Shown here in pieces: positions 12,071 through 24,000 of a DNA stretch of 64,000 bases (positions are counted from its first letter, which is position 1; each line of letters begins with the position of its first letter). This DNA comes from Pocillopora verrucosa (Eukaryota; Cnidaria; Anthozoa; Scleractinia; Pocilloporidae). The DNA is taken from the NCBI RefSeq assembly GCF_036669915.1, contig NC_089312.1, positions 4,994,938 to 5,058,937 of the forward strand. The letters run 5' to 3'. Both the position numbers and the translations under genes were made by a program. The notes beneath the pieces are model-generated. The model was not told where the DNA came from, did not search any database, and saw only the letters and a program-made list of their open reading frames with translations.

Positions 12071-15000
12071 ACTGTACCAAGTGCATGGCGATGTTCTGCC
12101 ACGAATGTGGAAAATAATTTACCGTTGATATGGAAAATGAAAGGGATGAACAGAAAAATGTGTGGCACGGTTCGTCAGATGAGAGATTTGCCATTGAACA
12201 TTGCTTTGAAAGAGGATTTCGTTATGATACTATTGTTCTATTTTAGACAAAAACCATGTTATTTCTATGAACTCGAGGACTCTAAAGAGAGGGCTGCGTG
12301 AGTATGGGTTGAGAAGAAGAAATGAGTTCCATTCAGAGCACGAAGTTTGAGAGATGATTAGACATCAAATCGAAGGCCCTTCATCACTTTTTGGATATCG
12401 TGCGATGTGGAACAAGCTACAGTGTTGCTGTCCCTCGAGACATGGTCATGGTTTACAAGAGCTTGATTTACAGGCATCTCTCCTACGAAAGGCCAGGAAG
12501 CTTCTGTGTCGATCACTCATCTCGCGAGGTCCAAACGCAGCTTGGCATGTTGATGGATACGACAAACTGAAACCTTACGGCTTACCTATACATGGCTGTG
12601 TGGATGAATTATCCAGGAGAATATTGTGGCTCAAAGTATGTAAAAGTAACAATTATCCCGTAATTCAGTGGAAAAAAGAAGACTGCAACCAATGTTGCTG
12701 CAAACAGATTGTGGCCTGACTGCCTTAGAGTGCCTTTTATCCGGTGAAACGGTTGCATATCGTTGTCCATTTTCACACGCCAATCGGCACATCTAAAATT
12801 GGTGGTCACATAGTGAAAGGGGTTTCACTGCGTGGGTAATAGATTTTTTAAGGCACTCGTGATTGAAGGAAAGCTTACTTTAGGTAACCACTTGCACATG
12901 AATGGGTCTGGTTTGTGTTTTCCAACATTCTGCAATTTGAACTTGATAAAGTGAAACATGAATGGAACAGCCATTTCATAAGACAGTCCAGGCATTGCAC
13001 AGTGCCTGGTATTCCAGATGAACTTTACTACTAGCCTCACACTCATGGATTTGATCATTGTAGATTAACTTTATCCGCAGATGACAAAGAGAATGTGCTT
13101 GATCGGAGAGAAGTTTATAATGAGGCACAAATTGCTAAGGAGATTGATGATGAGCGCCACGATTTCGCCTCATATAAGGTAATCCGGATTCCAGAATCTA
13201 GTAATTCTTGCCTGTGGAATCCGGTCTACAGGGCATTGAAATCCAGAATCCAGATTTTGGAGTGAAGAAACCCGCTAAAGAATGAATCAAGTCAAGAAAC
13301 AATTTACTCCTTTTCGCATTCATTCTCATCTGTGATTAAAGTTTGGCTATTAAAGGCCTCAGCATGTCACAAAGGGGTAAGAGAGCCTTGTTGGTTTCAG
13401 GCATACTTGATATTTCCTCATCTGATATATCTGGAATTTCAATGGCTGGAAAAGTTTCCATAAACCCCAAAAATGAAACCTTTGCGCATTTTCAGCGCAT
13501 AAATCAGCATGTACTGCAATTTCATCACCAAAGAAGAGGCCATAGCAGGTTGGACACTGTTTTCCTGTTATTATTGTTGACCATGCGCTCATCTAGTTAT
13601 GTGGAAATATTAATAGCATTGGATGTAACTTGCAGTTTGGTGATCGATGAACCGGTTTCAGAGGGGAAACGTGAAAGTCACCTGCATGTGAAGGGTGTGC
13701 AATATCAAACACTGATCGATTGACTATGCTGTCATCGTCTGAGGGTACGTCGATTAAAGGCTTTTCCTATACGAAGTCCGCGATCATTCATCTCCCCGTC
13801 TGCCTTGAAGTCTGCTTCTTTACAAACTTACAGATCAACATTAGAGTACCGTTTTGTTAGTTCCTGCTTGTATCTAGCAAGTGTGAAGTTATTTTGACTG
13901 CATGGCATTTTGTCTACCACCTTCTGATCTGGGTATAATGGAATGTAATTCTCCTCTACATGGAAAATTGATCACGATCGGAGTGCTTTTAACAGCATCC
14001 TTGAATAGTTTTGCGGCCCCATCGTCTTTCCTAACTTTTAAAGCCTCTTTACTTCCCATCTGTACAACCAGTTTGCAGTCTTCATCTTCGCTTATCATGC
14101 CTTGATTTATCACAACCCTATTGTCTACAGTCTCTTTTGAATCCGCTGTTGTGTTTTTGCCTTTTCATTTCAATCCATTGTGCGGCTTGCCAAAGCCTCT
14201 TCGTTCTTCACTTTTACTTGTAGTGTACTGCGATAATGACATGGTTGGCAAAGCCTTTTCTCCCTCCTCACTTCTTCTTTCAGTTAATGGTGTTAATGTT
14301 ATTTGTGCCCACGGCCGAGCACAAATGTCTAGTGACAAAACATTTTTCTCGATTTGCGAAATTTTTGGACTAAGGAAAGATTCTTGGGTTGTAGACTACT
14401 TTCGACTTTCTTGAAATTTATTTGTGGATTTATGAATTAAACCAGGATTTGAAATTGCTTTTTCGATTTGACAAACTTTTAAAAGCGATTTGCCTATGAG
14501 ATATTGATTCTGAATATTTTTTCGGATTTGCACAATATTATTTTTTAGATTGTTCCTTTTCGGCTTCCGTAATAAACTGTTTATAGCGTTTCGTCTTCAC
14601 GCTCTATCAGTTTGAATGAAAACGCTAATTTTCCTGATATAATATCTTAAGGTTGCCGTATCTTGTTCTTTAACTGTGATTATTTATTAAACTGATAATT
14701 AATAAACACTTGTTTTGTAGATGGCTTGGCAAAAACAAGATTAAGAAGTTGCGTGCTGATTTATTTACTCCATTAGAGAAGCTAAAGATTCTGTAAGTCA
14801 GGATGCTTGTATATCGATCTTCTTTAACTTGACAGGATTTTAACTTTTCCTTCAAATTTTTCCAAGCAAGCTTTTTTTTTTTTTTTTTTTCATATCTTTG
14901 GTCCCCGGAGAGTTAAGTGCTCTTTTATCCTTGCAATTTCGTTGGCTCTTATCGGTGCGATTTATTTACGAAATTGCACCATTTTTTCCCCAGCTTCTGG

Positions 15001-18000
15001 GAAATTTTATAAAAAAAATAACTACCAATTCTATTTCAAGGCTTGGTGTAAGAAACCAACAAAATTAGAAGAAAATGAAAGACAACTCTTGCAACTAAAA
15101 GCAAACATACCCCAAAAAAGGGAAAACAACTGACTAAAAGTCTGGCTTCCAAAAACAGATACGAAAGTATGAACCGGAGCCCCAGAGTAACGGCCTTCTC
15201 GAGGAGTTTGACGCAACATTTCATATGAAAGACAGAAGGAGATTACGAGAATGATAACTTTCGTGTAATGATTACTGCTGTCGACGGATACCTAACAGGG
15301 ATAAAATAAAAACGCGAAATTATTCTTGAGAGAGGTTTTAAAAGTTTAAGGCAAGCTCTTGGGGCAAGAGCTCGACAACTCTGGTAACAAGAAAATGAAA
15401 GACAAATTTTGCAACTTTTTACAAACCAGCTAATAACTGGATCAGTAAGATCTTTTTTCAGAATAAAAATCCTGTCTTTGAGCGACTGAATTCTGTGATT
15501 CCAAAATAGCCATAATAAAGTGGCAATTGAAATTCGTTACGTGCAATTTTGGTTGAGATTGAAGGAAGAAAGTTGGGATTAAATTGATTGACAGGAAAGT
15601 CGCGGGAGCACAAGAAAGAAAAATGCTGGAGAAAGTGAAAGAATGAAAACACGCAACGAAGTAAAAAAAAAAAAAGTATTGAAGAGTACAAAACTAGGCC
15701 CTGAAAATAAAAACCGCGACAGTTCGTAAGAAGTAAGCGGAAGATTACGAGCGTGGCAGCCTTCGTATACTGGTTACTGCAATTAAGCTATACCTAACCG
15801 AGAAAGTAAGCAAACGTTCGATGTGTCGCAACAGAAAGTTTAGAAGTTCGAAGAAACTTCCTGGAGAAACACCCCTAACAAGCCGGTAGCAACGAGAAGG
15901 CAAGTGGCCGAGCAGCTGCTTAGTCTCTGGGGAACTCTTTGCCTTTAAGGACCATTACTCCTTCAAGATGTTTGAACAAATTTAAACGGAACCTGGAACC
16001 CCATTTATTTAGGACAGCTTTTTGCCAACTTCAATGGTTCCCATTTTTTTTTTTATATTACCAAAAAGTTTTTGTTTTTAAGTTTCTAACTGTAGAGATG
16101 TATAAAATGTTTCTTATGTACAAAGTAGGTTAAATATTTCTCTCTTTCATATTTTATAGCGCCTAGAGGCGTTCAATAACTGCTACATGAATTGTATTAA
16201 TTATTTATCACCAAGCCATAACACAAAATAAACACGACTTTGGGGAAACAGAGTAAAATTTTGCATGTATATTAGTAGCAAGTAAATTAATGATTTTTCG
16301 TATAATTTATAAATTCTCGTAAATTTTTGTAAGACATTAAATGGCATTCACCCTATAGGCTAGTGCAATTTGGCTAGCCTTTGAAACATTTACTCGTGTT
16401 GATTTATCCCAAATTGCACTCGAAATCATGTGATAAGCTAATCCATTTATTTAGATCACTATTTTATAGAAACATGTAAAGATTATGACAAGGAAACGGC
16501 ACATAGAAAATGTAAATCCAAGAGAGGAATATATCAAATTGCCTAACAGCAACAGATCACCAGACAAAATACTTTGAATTCAAATCCAGAAAAAATCTTC
16601 TTATAGGGACTTGGCTAACAACCAGATAGAGGAGCTACCGCCAGGAGTCTTCAATAAAAACACCGAGTTAAATTACCTGTAAGTAACACATTGAGAGGTC
16701 CATATTCGATACCATCGATTCTTATTTATTGTAATTGATAGTAACTACCACTACGCGTTTTGATACATTCATAAGCAGCTTGCTTTTTAATTAGCTGCGT
16801 CAATCAGAGAATAGTAACCTGCAACAGTATATTGAGATAGAAACCTTTCCCTGCTAGGGTTATGCGTCAAACCTTAAAATGAGACAAAAAAATCAAATTA
16901 AACAAAAAAATTTAACTCGTAAGACAGTTCTCGAGCTTATAGAGGGCGAAGTCAACCATGGAAGGGATTGTTTGTGGATGGACAGAGTTAAACAAACAAA
17001 AGTAAATATACTCATTAAAGAATCCTTTCAGTTTCATTGTCGGTGATCCTCGTTATGTAAATCCCATTTTCTAATAATCAGTGACTGATTGAAAAGATGA
17101 ATGACTAAATCTTAGGAGAGACAAGAAGCCATCAGGTGCTCCAAAGGCCAAGCCAAATGTATTATTCAGTAAAATTTAAACAAGGGTGGTATTCGAATGA
17201 ACTGAACTGGAACTACTTTCGAGTTCACTGAGTACTTGTTAATTCCTAAATTATAAGCTTTAGACAGGCAATCGGTTCAAATAATTTTATTTCAACTGAT
17301 TCAAATTAGAGTAATTGTAGCACTTTTTTTTAACTCTTCTGCTCATACAGACAACTCAACAACAACAACCTGGAAAAGATACAGAAGGGTTTGTTTGACG
17401 GTTTAACAGCATTGACGCGCCTGTGAGTTTAGGAAAGGAAACTTTCAATACAAAAAAAAAAAAATAGTAGCTAAAATTATTTTTTAAAACAAGAGGAACC
17501 TCTGCAATGAAGGTGGAGAATTATGTGTTTTTGAGTAAGGAGGGAAAGCATGAAAGCATTTGTCGAGCGGCAAAACGTTCCGCGTTTCTGTCTGAATTTC
17601 AACGCACGTACACAAAAATAGAGGTTTTGAACTTAAAATCGAGTTTTCATTAAATGTTATCACTCCAAATGTCCTTCGAAGTGATCTAATTAAAACTGTT
17701 CATTAAAACGTGTCTCACTGAATGAATGCAAAACACGCATATTTATATTACACAGATATGTAAGCATATCGTTATTTGGATCTTATCGGTTGCCATCATT
17801 ATCTACGGGAAACCAGTTCTGCTTTGCAGTTAAAGGTAATGTGTGTTTAACTGTTGCAGGCTTTTATCAAACAACCAACTAAGAGATTTACCGCCAACGG
17901 TATTTGCTAACTTAACCAAGCTAAAGACAATGTGAGTAGTAAAAAATGGTTTAAATGACTGAATAATTGTAAAGGAGGATTATCCTCTCTTGTTAATTAA

Positions 18001-21000
18001 TAGTCGATTGATCGATTGATGGAATGATGAATTTTTGGGATAAAAAAAAAAAAGAAAACGAAAACATTTGCAGCACATCTCAAAAGATACCCAATGTAAA
18101 GTACGGAGATGTAGTTGTTTAGGGGGGACTTTCTAAGAATTGCTTTTGAATTTGATAATTCTGGAGCTATTGAGGTCAAAGACAGATTTATTCAGTTGAT
18201 TTAATTAATTGCCAAAATAAATCGAAGATTGCTCTCGTTTTACTTTATTCCCTCTCTGATCAATCTAAAAACCTGTGCCACCCTATCAACCAATCGGGCA
18301 CCAAACCAAAATCCAAACGTCACTTGATAACTCGCATTTTCCGGCGCGTGAGGCTTTGTGCTTGAATTTTTTGTACTTTTAATGTACACTGGTTCCTTAG
18401 CCTCCCTTTGCTTTGATTGGTTATTGTGATTACTCCGGCTCTTGCTTTACTTTTACTTTTAAGGTACTCTAAGTACCGACCACTGATATAACATTCAACG
18501 TTTAAATTAAAAGAAAACTGGCCAAGAACATATCCGTGATTTGCAATTCAACAGAAAAATTGAAAAGAATGAGATAAAGGAGCTGCATCCTCAACAGTTT
18601 CGGGGACTGGTAAAGCTGTTTGACCTGTGAGTAGTTCGTTAACATTTATGTATTCCACAAGTTTTGAATCTAGGCATCTATCAAAAGTAAAAATATATTA
18701 TCGTGCAGGTAACATATTTTGGCTTGACTGCTGAATTTGTTCATTACTGCAAGCGGAATAATGTCTACTCCGATCCACCTTTTCATGTTTTTAAGACATC
18801 CTTTCATTTCCCGGAATTTCTGATTTTAAGTCATGATGAGAGTCTATGTAGGACCTTTTTCTTGATGCTAACGATACATCACGCGAGTGGCTTTTCAGTA
18901 CCAAGTTTATTTTGTTATACATCCTTGGAAATTTTGCAATTCATGCCTGACGATACGCCTTAAAAGAAATCTCCTGATTCCCAGCCCATCAATTATCTTT
19001 CTCCAAAAACTTCTCGTAATAATATTGCAAAACGTTAGTGAGCATTCTCACGATCCCTTTGATTCCTATGAAAACGATTTTTAATGCCCCGTTCTTTAAT
19101 CCATTATGTCCAACATTCATTTCATTTGTTTCCTTTCTTCGCTAGCTATCTATCGGGGAACAAACTCAGATACTTCCCACAAGGAGTTTTTAAAGGCTTA
19201 AAAGAACTTTTGATTATGTAAGTAGACTATGAAATTCTTCAAGTGAGTAATAAGCTTTGAAATAACCTATAACAATCATGAAATTTGAATGCATTTAATT
19301 TCACATTTAAATGATTATTTACACATCAATGTCGAAATATTTTACCTTCCCTGTTACTCTATATGATTAAGTTTCACTTTCTTTTTGTTAGAGAAATTGT
19401 TGAAAACGAAATGACTCATGTCTCCATCGACAACTTCAAAGAAATTAAACAGTTAAAAATTCTGTGAGTGTTATAATTAATCAAGTGATGACCAAGTTGT
19501 GAAACGGACCTTGCTACCTTAAGGTGTAATATTTGATAATTGAAACATTATGAAAACACTTCAAATCGATGCTTTTATTGTAAAGGCATCTTACATTATC
19601 TGCAACTCACCGGAAATGCTTTCCTGACAGCAGATTGATTATTTGCTGATTGGGAGTATGTTTGTAAAGAAACTTTAGTGCTGCGTCGGCGCAGGGCATT
19701 TCAAGATATTTGGTGTCATTCTACATCGAAACTCTGATTGGTTGAGAGCGTACAGTCAATATACAAAAGCGTGTGAAGTTGACATGATAACCGATATATC
19801 CATCAGGTATTGGGTTATCATGAAGAGTTCAAAGTCTGACTAGTTTCCAAGCCCCTCATCAGTGTAACGTCCTGAAACTTTTGCAAAGTCAGAGAGAAAT
19901 GTCTTCTTTCCCAGAGTTTTTTAAAAATGTACATTAAAACAGATAATGATTTCGCTTTTCCCATGATATCATGGGCAGCAAAACCCTGTGTCTGCTTTAA
20001 ATGCCTCAGCCTCCGGCTTCGGCAGATAACTCAGAATTCAGCATTATGATAATATCATGACCAATCTTATCCAATATTTAATTATTATCAAGTGAGTTGG
20101 TGATGTAAATTGGCCACCCTGAATAGCCTCAAAAGCGCACGCCTGAGCATTAGCCCTTCGTACAAGAATAGAGGAATTGTAAGTCGTAGGTGGTTTAGAA
20201 ACAGGAAAAGACGCTTCGCGATTAGAGGGAACCTGATCATGAAACAAACACGAATAAATTAGTTAAATGAAAGACTTCGTTGACATTGTGGGATTAAGAG
20301 AGCCTATTTGAAAGATTAATTTTTGTTGTGGAGTTTTGCGGCTTTTGATCACTACATTTTAATCTCCTAATTTAATTTCCAGGTATATGCAGTATAACAA
20401 GATGAGAAAGATTCCATATGGTTTTTTCGATATGTTGAAGGATATACAACGAGTGTAAGATTTTGATAAAATTCATTCGCAAATTATTAGTTTTTGAGCA
20501 AAGCTATACATTTTGAGTAGACAACATTTTGGGGAAATTAAAGTTTTTGCAAAAAGAATTGAAGACTTGGATTCTTGAAAAAAATATTTTGTATAAGTCA
20601 ATGGATAACTCCAATCATCAGTTACTGATATATGCTTAAAAGCAAGTTCTATGAAGTTTTAATGAAATAACTTCAGTGGATGATATTTTACAATTGTAGG
20701 AGTCTCGACACAAATCTGATGTGTTGTCATATGCACAAGGAGGACGCTGACTGTGCTTTCACGTACAACGACGACTTTGCCAACTGTGAGAGCATGTTTA
20801 AGAATTCTGCCCCAAGGAAGAGTATCTGGGTGATAGGAGCATTTTCTCTGGTTGGTGCAGCGTTTGTTATCACTTGGCGAGTGATCTTTAAAGAAAAGAA
20901 CGTGGTTCAGTCCATCATGTTGCTCCACTTAGCAGTGTCCGATGGTTTGATGGGTATTTACCTGATCTCTCTTGGCACTAAAGATCTGTTGTGGAGAGGA

Positions 21001-24000
21001 GAGTATTACTTGCATGACTTCCAGTGGAGGTCTGGTTTGTCTTGTCAAATAATTGGAGCGATCTCCCTTCTGTCAAGTGAGGTTTCGGTTATGATGATGA
21101 CACTGATATCTGCTGATCGGCTTAAAAATATTGTGTTTCCTTACCAAGGTGCTTCTCTGAAACCAAAGGCAACACATATCCTGTGCATCATCATATGGGC
21201 AATTGGCTTCCTTATGGCCTTTTTGCCTATGTTTGGTATTCAGTATTTTGAAGACCCATTCAGGTACCATAGTTACTATGGTAGAAGTGTGGTATGTCTG
21301 CCCTTGCAGCTTACTTCTGATAAGCCGGCAGGTTGGGAGTATTCTGTTGCTATCTTTCTTGCTTTGAATTTTGCTTTTTTCTTGTTCATCATGGGTGCTT
21401 ATCTCATGATACTAGTCAAGTCTTACTTGTCTAGCCGGCGACTGGCCCGTCAGGGTACTGAAAGAGAGATCCAGGCCAGAAGAGCAAACTTTAGGAGGGA
21501 AACGGCTCTTGCAAGGCGGGTGTTCTTCATCATCCTGAGTGACTGTGTGTGCTGGATGCCTGTGATAGTGATTGGTATGAGGACCATCATCGAGAAGTCG
21601 TACAAAGCGCAAGGGGACCTCGCTGTCTGGATCGCTGTATTTGCCCTTCCGATCAACTCGGCCTTGAATCCTATCTTGTACACCTTGTCAACAGAACAGG
21701 TGCGTTATGCGCTTTTAATCCATTATAAGTAGTCAAGATAATAAAATCCGTAAGTAGACTTATAATGGCTAGGTACAGGAAGGGTAATGGTTTTCAGCCG
21801 ACCATAGGCAGTGTATAATACTGCTCAAGACTGCTTTGTTCACTTGCAATGGACACTGACAATGTTTCAAAAGCATTGGAAAACAGAAATTCGTTAGTTT
21901 CTATTTTGTCATCGGAGCTCAGCTCAAGGCAGCTAGCGAAATCTCGATCACTTTTGGCTATTTTGTATCCAGGTCAGAGGCATTCTGAAGAACAAAATGG
22001 AAAAAGTCTGGAACTACTTGAAGACCGTTTTCACCTGCTGTGGTTGGGATCAGGAAGGTGCGATATAATTATCAGCTCCTGATCAGAAATAAACCGAAAA
22101 ACGATGTAAACTAACAGATTGCTGCGAATACAGTTTATTGATCTGTTGATTTATTCATTCAGTCACTCAGTCATAAATCAATTCACTCATGCATGCATAG
22201 AGACATTCATTTAATCATGTATTTACTCGTTTGAAACGTTTCTTTGTTTTTTTGTCTCCAGTCATTATCTGAAATAAAGAAAAACAAAATAGACTAACTT
22301 GATTCTGAAACAGTCACCAATACTAAGATACATAGAAAATAAGGTACAACATTGTTGATTAGTTCGAAACACAAAAGAATGACAGTATTTACCTTTCTTG
22401 TTTCAAGGAGGACTTGATGAAGCCGAAAGAATCGAACCGGCACCAACTGGGTATGCTGATTCAAATCAAGGTAACTTGTCTTACCTTTATTAAAAATCTA
22501 TAGCTTATCAATTGGTCGCTATTCTTTGTTTGTTTCACAACTCGTCCAGTGTTACTGTATTAGAAATGGACAAACCTTCTAAGGACTGTTAAGTTCTCCT
22601 GCGTATCGATCAGTTCAGAATCTCATTACCTCCCTCAAGCATTGCCAAGCTCTGAATGAAGTAACTTTAAATTTCTCAGCTGGCTTTCCTACCACTACTA
22701 CTGGTGGTAAAATCAAAGAATTTCAATTATCCTCAAACAGAACTAAGAGATGAAATTTCTTATGCAAATGAGCGAAATTTGGCCGTAATAAATTGAGATT
22801 TTGCATAACAGGTTGCGGCCAAAATGAACGGCAATAAGTATGAAAACATCAAGTTAAGTATTGATTCAAGTAATTCTTATTTGCGAGCTTTAAAATTCTT
22901 AAGCAATTTTTCAAGTAAACGTCGAACAAAAAATAAAAAAACAAACGAACAAACAAAACAAAAACATTTAAGAAATCCTTAAGTTTGACATCCATCGATT
23001 ATGTGTCGTATCACAAGTGTTTAATGTCTTGCCAAAGGCAATTTCACGACCACGAAAGCAGCGTATTTCGGGTTTTTTTACCCGTTTTTAATTTGGCTTT
23101 GGGTTTGTTTCGAGAAGAGCAATGTTCTGTTGCAAATTTTGATGAGCCTCGACAGAAAAGAGGAAGTCATCAAATATGCCCGATGCCAATTTTTTTTTTG
23201 GCAAAAAAATGTTTTTCCATGTAATAATTACTTCGACTTTATTATTCTATCCTCTTCGTTTCGCCTACGTCTTGGAAAAATTTTTAAATTTTTGGCTTTT
23301 TTAAAAATTTTTTCCTTTATTTGCTGTTTCATCAAATGAAACAATTTTGTTTTGCAAATTTATTAGGAATACCTCAGTAAAAAAAACAGCAACAACAAAA
23401 AACCAACAAAACAAAACAAAAGCAGCTGATTGGTTTTATTTCTCCAGTATTACCTCACGGATTAACCTAGAGTTCTCTATTTATTTGTGTCTTTCTTACA
23501 TTTAGAGTGGCGTTAACCAGTTTCATCAAGTTAAGCAGTTGCTACATCGCTTTTAGTACCTAATCAAATATGTAATTTTTTTACTTTTTTCTATTAATGT
23601 TAGGAAAACGGAACAAGAGTTTGAAAAAAGGGGACGGTAAATTCAGGCATTCCACCGAAAAGAAGTAAGTGGTGAGCAGCGGGATATACACAGGTTCAAA
23701 TTCCTAGAGAGATAGAAACTGTCCTTATAACAAAGTTGACGGACGTTGTCAGTAACGAACTAACCGCTGAATTATTTGAATTACTGGTTTATTTCCAAAG
23801 TAGTTAGCTTCTCAACCTACTGGCTAAAAGGTTGAAAGAGTAACTGTCGCTAGCGGACTTACCTCACTGACTAACTGACTCACTAACATCCTTACTCACT
23901 GATTAACCAGCTGACGGACTGACTGACTGAATTTCTGACAAAAATGACTGAGCAGCTGATAAACCAACTAACTGACTACTTGACCGACTGACTGAACGAA

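Noticed and set aside
18703-18963. 86-codon plus-strand frame between LRR exons 7 and 8
   Set aside because: No LRR consensus and no phase-compatible splice sites; intron sequence.
20044-20247. Minus-strand frame in the LGR intron
   Set aside because: Short, with no recognisable domain and no neighbouring exons.
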